Shown: positions 52,305-61,576 of the stretch, in pieces
Position numbering within the stretch: the first letter of the stretch is position 1
Layout of the letters: each line of letters starts with the position of its first letter
Source of the DNA: Zhengella sedimenti
GTDB taxonomy: Bacteria > Pseudomonadota > Alphaproteobacteria > Rhizobiales > Rhizobiaceae
Direction of reading: 5' to 3'
DNA length: 64,000 nt
NCBI RefSeq assembly: GCF_046506625.1
Contig: NZ_JBKFFP010000006.1
Span: 62,001-126,000 of the forward strand
Translations under genes and position numbers: made by a program
Notes under the pieces: model-generated
What the model was told of the DNA's origin: nothing
The model's input: only the letters and a program-made list of their open reading frames with translations
Databases searched by the model: none

Positions 52305-53267
52305 ATGATCCAGCACCCGCTCCCCGTTCCCGTCCATCGCGCCCTGCATGCGGCGGTATCTGGACCCGCACCTGCGGCAAAGCTGCCCGGCGTCACGGAA
52401 CTCTGCCTGACCGCGAGCGATGGCTTCCCGCTGGCCGCCTCGCTTCACGAAAACAAGGCGGCGGACGGGCCGCTCCTGCTCGTCTCGCCCGCCACAGCCG
52501 TGTCGCGGCGCTTCTATGACCGGTTTGCCCGCGCCGCCTGTGCCGCCGGCTTCCGCGCGGTCCTGACCTATGACTACCGTGGCATCGCAGGTTCCAGGGC
52601 GCCGTCCTGCTGGAAAACCCGCCTCGACATGTGCGACTGGTGGCGCCGCGATCTGCCGGCCGCGGCGCGCGCGCTTCGCGGGATCGACCCGGACGCACCC
52701 ATGGTGGCCATCGGACAGTCCATTGGCGGTCTCGCCTTGGCGATGTCCGGCATGCATCCTGCCTTTGCGCGCCATGCCATGATTGCAGCCGGGCATGGCT
52801 GGCGCGGCCACACCGACGAGGCATGGAAACTGATGGCGTGGATGGACCTCGTGGCCCTTCCCGTCGCCGCCATTGCCGGTCATGCGCCGGCCTGGCTCGG
52901 TCTCGGCCAATCCGTGCCGTTCACCATCCTGGCCGACTGGGCGCATTTCACCCGCAGGCGCGATTATGTGTTCAATGACCCGGCTCTGCCCGAGACCGCG
53001 CGCATCGCCGCGGCCGGCACGCCGGCTCTCGCACTCGGCTTTTCCGACGATCCCTGGACAACGCGGCGCGCCATGGACGCCATGATCGGCAAGTTCGCCT
53101 CGGCGCCGGTCGAACGCCACTTTCTCTCTCCCGCCAGCCTGGGCCTTGCCCGCATCGGCCACATGGGCTTCTTCCGCGCCGAAGCCGGGACCGCGCTTTG
53201 GCGGCCTGTCCTGGAATGGTTGTCCACAGGTGCGCCACCGGAGTTTGGCGCGGCCGGAAGCGGATAA
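52305..53267 (+). CDS. Alpha/beta hydrolase family protein
   Basis: 320 aa. The nucleophile elbow GQSIGG carries the Ser, the Asp is probably in GFSDDPW, and the His in GHMGFF near the C-terminus. The N-terminus has no clear signal peptide. The pattern resembles serine-type hydrolases with a lid (residues ~160-230, Trp-rich). The substrate is unknown. It is divergent from the GGCT-like gene. Confidence 0.85.
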   Translation: MIQHPLPVPVHRALHAAVSGPAPAAKLPGVTELCLTASDGFPLAASLHENKAADGPLLLVSPATAVSRRFYDRFARAACAAGFRAVLTYDYRGIAGSRAPSCWKTRLDMCDWWRRDLPAAARALRGIDPDAPMVAIGQSIGGLALAMSGMHPAFARHAMIAAGHGWRGHTDEAWKLMAWMDLVALPVAAIAGHAPAWLGLGQSVPFTILADWAHFTRRRDYVFNDPALPETARIAAAGTPALALGFSDDPWTTRRAMDAMIGKFASAPVERHFLSPASLGLARIGHMGFFRAEAGTALWRPVLEWLSTGAPPEFGAAGSG

Positions 53268-53430
53268 GCGGCGGCGATAAGGCCCCGTCGGGCCGCCCGG
53301 AACCGGGTGCCCTGCCCGCCGCGGTCCATTGACTGCCATCAATGACATTGCGCTTCCGGCTGTCCATTTTTTCTAAAGGCCGCTTCTCGACAAGGGTGGA
53401 TCGGCCACGAAAGAAAGCCTGGAGGAAAGC

Positions 53431-53907
53431 ATGAAGAAAATGCTCCGCATACTCATCCCTGGCCTGGCCGGGCTGACGATGGCCATGGTGGCCGTCCTCG
53501 CACCGCCGGCCCAGGCGGCGACCGGTGGTGAAAAAGCCGTCCCGGCTGCAAGCACCGGGATCGCCGGCACGGTGGCCGTCCCCGGCGCGACGGTCGAGCA
53601 GAAAACGGTCCAGACAGCCCAAAGGCGCGACTGGCGGCGGCCCCCGCCCCGCGATTGGCGCAGACCCCCGCGGCGCGACTGGCGCAGGCCTCCCAGGCGG
53701 GATTGGCGCCGTCCGCCGCCCCGCCGCTGGCGTGCGCCGCCCCCGGCAGTCTGGGTTGTGCCTCCGCCGCCCCGCAGGGTCTATCGCAGGCCGCCTCCGG
53801 CATACTGCAACTACAATGCCTGCGCGCGCGCCTATCGCAGCTTCAGGGCTTCCGATTGCACCTACCAGCCCTATGGAGGCGGACCGCGCCGTTATTGCAC
53901 CAGGTAA
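53431..53907 (+). CDS. BA14K-family exported protein with Arg/Pro repeats
   Basis: 158 aa with GGAGGAAAGC before the ATG. A signal peptide (about 1-29, ending AQA) is followed by an Ala/Val-rich spacer and five 8-residue repeats (66-105, consensus RDWRRPPP). A Pro-rich segment follows, then the C-terminal cysteine motif CARAYRSFRASDCTYQPYGG of the BA14K family. Brucella BA14K is an immunoreactive lectin-like envelope protein. The repeat block is strongly basic and may bind cell-surface polymers; that is inference. Confidence 0.87.
   Translation: MKKMLRILIPGLAGLTMAMVAVLAPPAQAATGGEKAVPAASTGIAGTVAVPGATVEQKTVQTAQRRDWRRPPPRDWRRPPRRDWRRPPRRDWRRPPPRRWRAPPPAVWVVPPPPRRVYRRPPPAYCNYNACARAYRSFRASDCTYQPYGGGPRRYCTR
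53626..53745 (+). repeat. 24-bp tandem repeat, five units, in the BA14K gene
   Basis: Units encode RDWRRPPP, RDWRRPPR, RDWRRPPR, RDWRRPPP and RRWRAPPP. The DNA differs at several third positions between units, so the array is not very recent, but the length may vary between strains. Confidence 0.9.
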
Positions 53908-53919
53908 TCGCAGATCCTG

Positions 53920-53955
53920 AAAAAGCGTGCTCCGCGGACCCGTTGCGGAGCACGC
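53920..53955 (-). terminator. Rho-independent terminator of gor
   Basis: On the minus strand a perfect 11-bp stem (GCGTGCTCCGC with GCGGAGCACGC, 9-base loop) is followed by TTTTTC. It begins 28 bp after the gor stop. Confidence 0.92.
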
Positions 53956-53982
53956 ATGGCTCCGCCGGAGCGACCGGGACAG

Positions 53983-55371
53983 TCAGACGCGTACGCGGTC
54001 TTTCACGCGCCAGCTCGGGCTGTACATCGTGACAAGCTCTTCGGCCGCGGACGGATGCAACGCCATCGTGCGGTCGAAGTCGTCCTTTGTCAGTCCTGCC
54101 TTGACCGCGATTCCCAGCACTTGCGCCAGTTCGCCGGCATCCGGCCCCAGGATGTGGCAACCGACAACGCGGCGCGTTGCTGCATCAACGACAATCTTCA
54201 TGATCATCTTTTCCTGCCGGCCCGAAAGCGTGTGCCGCATGGGACGGAACGAGGCCCGGTAGATCTCCAGTTCGTCGAAACGGTGCATCGCATCGTCCTC
54301 CGACAGGCCAACGGTGCCGATTTCCGGCTGCGAGAACACCGCCGTCGCGATGGTGTCGCGGTCGGGCTTGACCGGATTGCCCTTGAACGCGGTTTCCACC
54401 ACGCACATGGCCTCGTGAATGGCCACTGGCGTCAGTTGCACCTTGTTGGTCACGTCGCCGACCGCCCAGATGTTGGGCACGCTGGTGCGCTGGTAATCGT
54501 CGACGATCACGGCGCCCTGATGATCGGTCTCGACGCCAGCGCGATCCAGCCCCAGCATGTCCGTGTTCGGCACGCGTCCGATCGCCAGCATCACCTGCCC
54601 GGCCTCCAGCACCTCGCCTTCGGAAAGATGCGCCCTGAGGCCGCCATCGGCGCCGCGCTCCACCTGCCTTATGACACGCTGGCAGATGATGCGGATCCCC
54701 TTGGCCTCCATCGCTTCATGCAGGCCGCGCCGCATGTCCATGTCGAACCGTCCGAGGATTTCCTTGCCGCGGTAGACGAGCGTCGTGTCCACGCCCAGCC
54801 CGTGGAAGATGTTGGCGAATTCGACCGCGATATAGCCGCCGCCCTCGATCACGATGGCCTTGGGCAGGCTTTCCAGATGGAAAGCCTCGTTGGAGGTGAT
54901 GCAAAGTTCATGGCCGGGAAGCGCATTGTGCGGATTGGCGCGCCCGCCGACCGCGATGAGTATCTGGTCCGCCGTCACCGTGCGGTCTTCAGCCAGAAGA
55001 CGAACCGTGTGCGCGTCCACCAGTTCCGCCCTTGTTTCGAGCACCTCGGCACCGGCGTTTTCAAGCCCCTTGCGGTAAAGCCCTTCAAGCCGGGCGATCT
55101 CGCGGTCCTTGTTGGCGATGAGCGTGGGCCAGTCGAAGGAGCTCTCGCCGACGCTCCATCCGAAGCCGGCGGCATCCTCGAAATGCTCGGCAAATTGCGA
55201 CGCGTAGACGAACAGCTTCTTCGGCACACAACCCCGGATGACGCAGGTGCCGCCGTAACGGTATTCCTCTGCAATGGCCACCCGCTTGCCGAGCCCGGCG
55301 GCAAGCCGTCCGGCGCGCACGCCGCCCGAACCCCCGCCGATGACGAAAAGGTCGTAATCGTAGGAGGCCAT
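53983..55371 (-). CDS. gor: Glutathione-disulfide reductase
   Basis: 462 aa from ATG 55371, with AAAGGAATTGCC upstream. FAD-binding motif VIGGGSGGVRAGRLAA (10-25) and the redox-active disulfide Cys43-Cys48 in GGTCVIRGCVPKK are clear. The NAD(P)H site is around IEGGGYIAVEFANIF, and the C-terminal interface has GCHILGPDAGELAQ. It reduces oxidised glutathione with NADPH. It lies downstream of the DUF2059 gene and rpiA, all pointing left, but separated from them by a terminator. Confidence 0.97.
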   Translation of the reverse strand: MASYDYDLFVIGGGSGGVRAGRLAAGLGKRVAIAEEYRYGGTCVIRGCVPKKLFVYASQFAEHFEDAAGFGWSVGESSFDWPTLIANKDREIARLEGLYRKGLENAGAEVLETRAELVDAHTVRLLAEDRTVTADQILIAVGGRANPHNALPGHELCITSNEAFHLESLPKAIVIEGGGYIAVEFANIFHGLGVDTTLVYRGKEILGRFDMDMRRGLHEAMEAKGIRIICQRVIRQVERGADGGLRAHLSEGEVLEAGQVMLAIGRVPNTDMLGLDRAGVETDHQGAVIVDDYQRTSVPNIWAVGDVTNKVQLTPVAIHEAMCVVETAFKGNPVKPDRDTIATAVFSQPEIGTVGLSEDDAMHRFDELEIYRASFRPMRHTLSGRQEKMIMKIVVDAATRRVVGCHILGPDAGELAQVLGIAVKAGLTKDDFDRTMALHPSAAEELVTMYSPSWRVKDRVRV

Positions 55372-55436
55372 GGCAATTCCTTTCGCGTCAGATCCGGATG
55401 CTGCCCCGCCCGCGGGACACGGCCTGCGGTGTGGCA

Positions 55437-55466
55437 AAGAAAAAGCCCGGCCGCAAGAGCCGGGCT
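55437..55466 (-). terminator. Rho-independent terminator of the DUF2059 gene
   Basis: On the minus strand AGCCCGGC and GCCGGGCT (7-base loop) are followed by TTTTCTTTG. It starts about 34 bp after the stop. Confidence 0.88.
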
Positions 55467-55499
55467 GACGTTGTGCAGGCGATTGGCCTCAAGGCTGCG

Positions 55500-56036
55500 T
55501 TACTGCGCGGCCTGCCCGCCACCGGCCTGGGCATTGCCGGCGGACACCTCGGCCAGAACGTCGCCGACATTCTGCGCCAGGTCGCGGGCAATGCCCTGCT
55601 GCCAGATTTCCGCCGCCTTGACCATCTCGCGGGTGGCGATCGGACCTTCCGCAAGCAGCTTCCTGCCGGCATCGGTCTGGTAGAAGGCGGCGATATCCTT
55701 CAGTTCCTGTTCGCTGAACGAGCGCGCGTAGACGAGCGCGACCTCCCTTTCCAGATCGGCGCGCCGCGACACCAGCTCCAGCGCCTTTTCCTGCACCACC
55801 TGGTTGATCGTGTCGGCCATGTCCGGGTTCTTCTGCACGAGCTGGCCCTGCAACTGCTGCGCGGTCGCCGGCAGGACGGCATCGAACTGGTCCGTCACAT
55901 GCAGCGCGGAGATCGCGTCGCGTGCCGCCTTCATGTGGGCTTCGGAGATATCCTGGGCGCCGGCCTGCACCGGAGCGAGCAGAAGCGCGGCGAGGGCTGC
56001 AACTGGCAGGAGACGGAAAAAGGAAGAACGTTTCAT
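55500..56036 (-). CDS. DUF2059 exported protein
   Basis: 178 aa from ATG 56036. A signal peptide covers about 1-27 (FFRLLPVAALAALLLAPVQ). The DUF2059 domain is all helical, with ALELVSRRADLEREVALVYA and FSEQELKDIAAFYQTDAGRKL. Proteins of this family are periplasmic and of unknown function. It starts 7 bp after the rpiA stop and is probably cotranscribed with rpiA. Confidence 0.9.
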   Translation of the reverse strand: MKRSSFFRLLPVAALAALLLAPVQAGAQDISEAHMKAARDAISALHVTDQFDAVLPATAQQLQGQLVQKNPDMADTINQVVQEKALELVSRRADLEREVALVYARSFSEQELKDIAAFYQTDAGRKLLAEGPIATREMVKAAEIWQQGIARDLAQNVGDVLAEVSAGNAQAGGGQAAQ

Positions 56037-56043
56037 GTCTGGA

Positions 56044-56754
56044 TCAGCTCCGTTGGTTCGTGCGCGGCCGGATTTCCTCCACGCCGCCGGCCCTGGCGAC
56101 GACCGCCAAACTGGCCATGTCTGTGAAAAGCCCGTGCTCCACCACGCCGGGGACGGCATGCAGGGCAGCCGAAAGCGCTCTTGGATCGGGAATGCGGCCA
56201 AATGATGCATCGAGGATGAGATGCCCGCCATCGGTGACGAATTCGCTGCCGCCGGCCATGCGCAGCGTCAGCGCGCCCTCAAGCCCGAGCCGTCCGGCCG
56301 CGGTCGCGATGGCCAGCCTGGTCGCGCCGAGACCGAAGCGGTTGACCTCGATGGGCAGCGCGAAGGCGCCGAGCGGATCGACCAGCTTGCTCTCGTCGGC
56401 GATGACGATCATCGAATCCGACGCCGCCGCCACGATCTTCTCGCGCAGCAGGGCCCCGCCTCCGCCCTTGATGAGATTGAGTTCCGGATCGATCTCGTCG
56501 GCACCGTCGATGGTCAGGTCGAGGTGTGGCGTCTCCTCCAGCGTGGTCAGCGCAACACCCAGTTCCCGGCAAAGCGCCGCCGTGCGCTCCGATGTGGGCA
56601 CACCGGTGATCTCCATGCCGTCCGCCACCTTCCCGGCGAGCAGGCGAACGAATTCCTCCGCCGTCGATCCGGTCCCGATGCCCAGCTTCATGCCGGAACG
56701 CACATGCCCCAGCGCAACCCGCGCGGCCTCTATTTTCAGCGCCTTTGCATCCAT
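56044..56754 (-). CDS. rpiA: Ribose-5-phosphate isomerase A
   Basis: 236 aa from ATG 56754. It interconverts ribose 5-phosphate and ribulose 5-phosphate in the pentose phosphate pathway. Motifs: GIGTGSTAEEFV, DGADEIDPELNLIKGGGGALLREKI (given in part) and IVIADESKLV. The C-terminal GVVEHGLFTDMA is also typical. It is divergent from gph over 146 bp. Confidence 0.96.
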   Translation of the reverse strand: MDAKALKIEAARVALGHVRSGMKLGIGTGSTAEEFVRLLAGKVADGMEITGVPTSERTAALCRELGVALTTLEETPHLDLTIDGADEIDPELNLIKGGGGALLREKIVAAASDSMIVIADESKLVDPLGAFALPIEVNRFGLGATRLAIATAAGRLGLEGALTLRMAGGSEFVTDGGHLILDASFGRIPDPRALSAALHAVPGVVEHGLFTDMASLAVVARAGGVEEIRPRTNQRS

Positions 56755-56900
56755 CAGCAGTCTTGCTTTCCGCCTTCCCGGATTCGTCGCCGCTGACCTA
56801 TCATTTTTGCCACCCGAGGCAAAGCCCAAACTCCCCGCGCTTGATGCCGCGCCCTCGCGCCGGTAAGGCAAGGCACCAACATTGCCCGGATGGACCCCGC

Positions 56901-57635
56901 ATGCCCCAAGCTGCACCGCAAACCGTCATTGTCTTCGATCTCGACGGAACCCTCGTGGATACCGCGCCCGACCTGCTCGATGCCCTCGACCATGCCATCG
57001 GCGCAGCCGGCCTCCCGCCGGTCGACCAGGCGGCCATGCGCGCCTATGCCGGCCATGGCGGCCGCGCCATGATCGAGCGCGCCTTCGCCCTGAACAGGCG
57101 GCCGCTTGCGACCGATGAGCGCGAACGCCTGCTGGCCCTTTTCATGGAGCACTATACGAGCCGCATGCCGGGCCGCTCCGTCCTCTTCCCGGGCGCGATC
57201 GAAGCCCTGGCGCGTTTCGAGGAAGCAGGGTTTCCGCTGGCCGTCTGCACCAACAAGTTCGAACGCCTCGCCCAGCAATTGCTGGAAAGGCTCGATCTTG
57301 CGCACCGTTTCGCCATGATTGCAGGCGCCGACACCTTCGCCTTCCGCAAGCCCGATCCGCGCCACCTGACCGAGACGATCCGCCACGCCGCCGGCGACGC
57401 GGCGAGCGGTCTGCTGATCGGCGACACCAACACCGACATCGCGACCGCCAAGGCTGCCGGCCTGCCCGTCGTCGCCGTCGGGTTCGGCTATTCCGCCGAA
57501 CCGCTGGCCAGCCTGGAACCCTCCATCGTCATCCACCACTTCGACGAACTGACGCCGGACCTGGCGATGCGCCTGATGGCGGCTGCCGATCCGGTGGCGC
57601 ACAAATCCCGCCTTCAGGCGCCGAAAGCGCCTTGA
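56901..57635 (+). CDS. gph: Phosphoglycolate phosphatase-like HAD hydrolase
   Basis: 244 aa from ATG 56901. HAD motif I is FDLDGTLVDT (Asp13 nucleophile, Asp15), motif II CTNKF, motif III around FRKPDPRHL, and motif IV GDTNTDIATAKAAG. The small helical cap is the Gph type. It removes phosphate from 2-phosphoglycolate produced in DNA repair or photorespiration-like reactions, although HAD specificity cannot be proven by sequence. A tRNA gene follows 65 bp downstream. Confidence 0.9.
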   Translation: MPQAAPQTVIVFDLDGTLVDTAPDLLDALDHAIGAAGLPPVDQAAMRAYAGHGGRAMIERAFALNRRPLATDERERLLALFMEHYTSRMPGRSVLFPGAIEALARFEEAGFPLAVCTNKFERLAQQLLERLDLAHRFAMIAGADTFAFRKPDPRHLTETIRHAAGDAASGLLIGDTNTDIATAKAAGLPVVAVGFGYSAEPLASLEPSIVIHHFDELTPDLAMRLMAAADPVAHKSRLQAPKAP

Positions 57636-57700
57636 CTTCCCGCGCCGCGCCCTCGTATACCGCGCGGCACCGGACAGCGGCGATTGAGCCGCGAGCGGCC

Positions 57701-57775
57701 GGGCGCGTAGCTCAGCGGGAGAGCACTCCCTTCACACGGGAGGGGTCACAGGTTCAATCCCTGTCGCGCCCACCA
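57701..57775 (+). tRNA. tRNA-Val (anticodon CAC)
   Basis: A complete cloverleaf: acceptor GGGCGCG/CGCGCCC, D-arm GCTC/GAGC, anticodon stem CTCCC/GGGAG with loop TTCACAC (anticodon CAC, decoding GUG), T-arm ACAGG/CCTGT with loop TTCAATC. Discriminator A and an encoded CCA end at 57775. Confidence 0.97.
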
Positions 57776-57946
57776 TTCCATCACCGAAATCCGGACATGG
57801 TCTTCAGCGGCGCGGAAACCGCAGCCCCAAGCGTTGCCGAGCCTTCGTGAACAAGTCCGCGAACCGTCGAGCCCGCTGCCTTGCGGCGGCGGGCCGGACG
57901 TCCTGCCGGGTTCCGTCAATGCCTTTCCGTCACCTCTCCCGCCCGC

Positions 57947-59812
57947 TCAGCTCGAAGCGGCGCGCGCCTCGCGCACCGCATCAAGCGCCCGTGTCAGGAA
58001 ATCGTCTCGCTCATAGACATCGGTGAAGAAGCCGATGGTGCCGTCTTCCTGCGGCCAGGCGGTGAAATAGGCCACATAGACCGGGATCTTCACCGGGACG
58101 TTGCGCGAGGAATGCCCCGCCGCCAGTTCGCGCCGGATGTCTTCCATGCTGGTGCCAAGCACCGCCGCGGCCATCTCGCGCGGCTTCTGCAGGCGTACGC
58201 ATCCGTGCGAAAAGGCGCGCGCATCGCGGTTGAACAGCGATTTGGACGGCGTGTCATGCATGTAGATGGCGTGCTTGTTGGGGAACATGATCTTCAGTTC
58301 GCCCAGCGCATTCGCCTCGCCCGGAGTCTGACGCACATTGTAGGGGATGTTGGCGCCATGCGCGCCCCAGTCGATGGTGGACGAGGGAATGCGCCGTCCC
58401 TTCGAATCGGTCACTTCATAACCGGCCCTGTCCAGATAGCCCGGATCGTTGACGAGGCGCGGCAGCATCTCGTTGACGATGATGGAGCGCGGCACGCCCC
58501 AATAGGGATTGAACTCCACCCGCTCGATCTCGTCATAGAAGAAGGAGGTCTGGTTGGACTTCTTGCCCACCACGATCCGCATTGAGAGCTTCACATCGTC
58601 CTGCTCGTAATAGCGGACCAGGAATTCGGGCTGGTTGATGAACACCCGGCGCGCGCCCAGATCGTGCGGCAGCCAGCGCAGGCGCTCCAGCGCCAGGCGG
58701 ATTTTCTCCATGCGGTCCGCCTTGGAGACCGGGCTGATCGCCGAGACGGTGCGCGGACCGATGATCCCGTCCGGATTGAGCCCGCGCGCCTTCTGGATCG
58801 CCTTGACCACCGGCACGAGGTCCTGGGTATAGGTGTCGCTCTTGCGTGCCGCCATGATGGCCCGCCCGTGCTCGGCCATGATCTCCGGATTGCCGTCGCG
58901 CCAGACGATTTCCATGAGCTTGGCGAATTCCGGGCTCTGGCCGCCGGGGCGCAGAAGCAGCTTGCTGTCGACGATGATGTCGGCCTCGGCCTCCCGGCGG
59001 ATCTTCGCCATCGCCGCGCGAAGGCTCTTGTATTCGTCCCCGTGCGGCGCCTGCTCGGCCAGCCAGGCGCCCGCGTCGTTGGTGGCGGCCAGTTGCGACA
59101 GCGCCTTGGCAGGGTCGAAAGGCAGTACCGGCAGGTCGTGATAGCCCGACAGCCTGTTGGGATCGACGCGGCCCGCCGCCACGTCGCGCGCATAGCGCAG
59201 CACCCGCGCCGACAGCGTCATCTCGAACCGGATCAGCGCCTGCAAACGCCCACCCATGTCGTCCATGGAGAAACCTTCGGTCGGCGCGATGACCGCGTAG
59301 TGCTCGGCATCCAGCCCCTCGTCGCCCGCGCTTTCCAGCACCCGCAGAGCCGCGCGCGCCCTGGCATTGGGACCGAAGCCGGACACCCAGATGAAATCCG
59401 GTTTGGCTGCATAATGGGCGGCGATGGCCGCAGCGTCGGCCTTTTCCGCTGTCAGGTCGAAACCTTCCAGCGCCGGCGCGGCCGCGGTGAAACTGGCCCC
59501 GCCGGGCAGCGTCAGGCCTGGTTGCGCGGCGGCTGCGGCCACGACCTTCGCGAAGTCGACGCGCACCGGCGCGGCGGCCTGGTAGTTGAAATAGCGCGGT
59601 GCGGCGATCTTCGGAACGCTGACCGCCCGCTTCTTGGGCGTGACCTCCGCCGGAGGCTGCGTCCGCTCACGGCTGTCCGTCTCGAACCGGCCGCGGATGA
59701 TGCGCGACAGCCAGTTCTCCTCGGCCTGGGCGGGGTTTGCCGGCAGGGCTGCGAACCCGGCGACGGTGATGGCGGCGGCGAGGCAGAGGCGGGCGGAAAA
59801 GGTGCGAATCAT
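57947..59812 (-). CDS. L,D-transpeptidase (YcbB-like)
   Basis: 621 aa from ATG 59812. A signal peptide covers about 1-30. The large N-terminal region includes a peptidoglycan-binding-like segment (AIQKARGLNPDGIIGPRTVSAI). The C-terminal YkuD domain has HDTPSKSLF and SHGCVRLQ with catalytic Cys538. These enzymes make 3-3 cross-links in peptidoglycan or attach proteins to it in the periplasm, and are numerous in polar-growing Hyphomicrobiales. Confidence 0.92.
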   Translation of the reverse strand: MIRTFSARLCLAAAITVAGFAALPANPAQAEENWLSRIIRGRFETDSRERTQPPAEVTPKKRAVSVPKIAAPRYFNYQAAAPVRVDFAKVVAAAAAQPGLTLPGGASFTAAAPALEGFDLTAEKADAAAIAAHYAAKPDFIWVSGFGPNARARAALRVLESAGDEGLDAEHYAVIAPTEGFSMDDMGGRLQALIRFEMTLSARVLRYARDVAAGRVDPNRLSGYHDLPVLPFDPAKALSQLAATNDAGAWLAEQAPHGDEYKSLRAAMAKIRREAEADIIVDSKLLLRPGGQSPEFAKLMEIVWRDGNPEIMAEHGRAIMAARKSDTYTQDLVPVVKAIQKARGLNPDGIIGPRTVSAISPVSKADRMEKIRLALERLRWLPHDLGARRVFINQPEFLVRYYEQDDVKLSMRIVVGKKSNQTSFFYDEIERVEFNPYWGVPRSIIVNEMLPRLVNDPGYLDRAGYEVTDSKGRRIPSSTIDWGAHGANIPYNVRQTPGEANALGELKIMFPNKHAIYMHDTPSKSLFNRDARAFSHGCVRLQKPREMAAAVLGTSMEDIRRELAAGHSSRNVPVKIPVYVAYFTAWPQEDGTIGFFTDVYERDDFLTRALDAVREARAASS

Positions 59813-59973
59813 CAAGACAGGTTCCCGGACTGGCTTGCCCGCATGCCGTGCGGGCGGGGCGGCGGGGCATGGCCCCGGCCATCGGCGGTCTATCCCACAA
59901 TGATACGGATTTGAATCGAATTCGTTAAGGCCGCGACCGGGAAAAGGCACCCGGCGCGCCTGACGATTGCGTG

Positions 59974-60003
59974 AAAAGGCCGGCCCGCGTGAACGGGCCG
60001 GCC
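59974..60003 (-). terminator. Rho-independent terminator of the TadG-like gene
   Basis: On the minus strand GGCCGGCCCG and CGGGCCGGCC form a 10-bp stem with a TTCACG loop, followed by TTTTC. It begins about 46 bp after the stop. Confidence 0.88.
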
Positions 60004-60049
60004 GGATTTGCAATGGAGCGGCTGGCAAAAGGGCCGCTTCCCGCCCCGG

Positions 60050-61453
60050 TCACTTGACCAGGCGCAGCCGCGTGATGGCCTCGGCGATCTTCTGGAAGGT
60101 GGTGTTCAGCGCCGACGCCGATGCCGCGTCGAAATAATGCGCGCCGCTGGAAGCGCAGTCCTGCAGGACCTTCTTTCCGTTCGCCGAAATCTCCTTGCCA
60201 TAGGCAATGGAGAAGACCTCCACGCCGCGGCTCTTGGTGTGCTCGCAGGCTTCGCGTGTCCACTCGTCAGCCATCGGAACATCACGAACGTTGTGGTACT
60301 CATTGTAGATCGATTTATCCAGACGAGGCGCGACATAGTTGTCGCCGTCAGACATCACGATCAGGATCTTGCGGACCTGACCGTTACCGGCATCCTCCGG
60401 ATTTACCCCTTCCGTGAACGGCGCGACTGGCGAAAGAACCCGAAGCCCCCACATGACCCCATCTGCAATGTAAGTCTCTTCATACGGGTACAAAGCGTCA
60501 ATGGTGTCGAGTACGTTCTGCTTCTTTTCGGTTAGCGGGAGAAGCGGAGTACCGCATCGCATGTTGACGATGCCCGGAAACCTGTAGTTGTCTGGCCACG
60601 AGGTGCGGTTAAAGGGCTCGTCCTGGAGCGCCAGCTTGTCAGTCTTTGTCCCTCGTGAACCGACACACCCGTACCACTCCAGGTCGACGCGAATTTCCGG
60701 GCCGATTTCGTCGTATTGGCACCTCCTAACATACTCCCAGACACCGTCCGTATCTTCGTAAACCATCTTGCATGAACCAGGGATTTCTACCATTTCCTTT
60801 CGCATGTCGTACCAGCGAGGGTCATCCGGCGGAGGTAGCTTCAACCATTTTTCGTTCTTGTATTGCGTACCGACCTTTACGTAGTCGTCGAACGGAACGA
60901 CGCCGATTTTTACGTCGGCGTTTTCGCTGGCGGCATCAAACAAGGTGTTGGTGAAGTTCTTTGCCGCGATCTTCAAACCGCCGATCTTGTCATCAGCTTT
61001 CATGGACTTGGTAATGTCCAGCGCCATCGCCACTTCGATGATCTGGTCCTGTCCGGCCACGGCCACGGCCTTGACCTTGATCGTGTAGTCCCTGTCCCAG
61101 ATGGCGTGCATGATGAAAGGATCGTAGGGCGCCTTCACGGTGACGTAGATTTGCCCGTTCGTCCCGCGGTGAAGCCGTGTCAGGTCAACGTTCTTCACCT
61201 CGGTATTGGCCCGGATGAACTGCCTGACCGCCTTCTCCTCAGGCATCTTGCCGTTGTCTTCATAGTAGCGCGCCGCCATCAGCACGCCGGCGTCCGCCGC
61301 GTTCTGCAGGCTGTCGCGTGTGGCATCCATGTTGGAATAGTCCACAGCCATGGCGATGCTGCCGATCAGCGGAATTGCCGCGACCGCGAACATGGTCACG
61401 AAATTGCCGCCCCGATCCCTCAGGAAGGGCAAGAATTTACCGTGGATTGTCAT
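60050..61453 (-). CDS. TadG-like pilus assembly protein with vWA domain
   Basis: 467 aa. An N-terminal TadE/TadG-type segment (RGGNFVTMFAVAAIPLIG, single membrane helix about 17-37, then Tyr-Ser-rich pseudopilin-like helix) is followed by a von Willebrand A domain. Its MIDAS-like motif is MALDITKSM (DxTxS), and IVMSDGDN lies further on. Tad genes build Flp pili for adhesion, but no other tad gene is in the window. The middle of the gene is less GC-rich than its neighbours. Confidence 0.85.
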   Translation of the reverse strand: MTIHGKFLPFLRDRGGNFVTMFAVAAIPLIGSIAMAVDYSNMDATRDSLQNAADAGVLMAARYYEDNGKMPEEKAVRQFIRANTEVKNVDLTRLHRGTNGQIYVTVKAPYDPFIMHAIWDRDYTIKVKAVAVAGQDQIIEVAMALDITKSMKADDKIGGLKIAAKNFTNTLFDAASENADVKIGVVPFDDYVKVGTQYKNEKWLKLPPPDDPRWYDMRKEMVEIPGSCKMVYEDTDGVWEYVRRCQYDEIGPEIRVDLEWYGCVGSRGTKTDKLALQDEPFNRTSWPDNYRFPGIVNMRCGTPLLPLTEKKQNVLDTIDALYPYEETYIADGVMWGLRVLSPVAPFTEGVNPEDAGNGQVRKILIVMSDGDNYVAPRLDKSIYNEYHNVRDVPMADEWTREACEHTKSRGVEVFSIAYGKEISANGKKVLQDCASSGAHYFDAASASALNTTFQKIAEAITRLRLVK

Positions 61454-61553
61454 CCCGATTCCCCAATATTACCGCACACAGGCACCGTAATACAGGGGAA
61501 CTGCAAACATCGCGTTCACGCGCAAGGTAAATTTCGAATTTTCATTTCGCAAA

Positions 61554-61576
61554 TCGGAAATATTTAGCATTTCCGA
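61554..61576. repeat. 8-bp perfect inverted repeat between the tadG-like gene and fumA
   Basis: TCGGAAAT, spacer ATTTAGC, ATTTCCGA. It lies in an AT-rich stretch ~100-120 bp upstream of the TadG-like start and ~150 bp upstream of fumA. Candidate operator. Confidence 0.6.
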
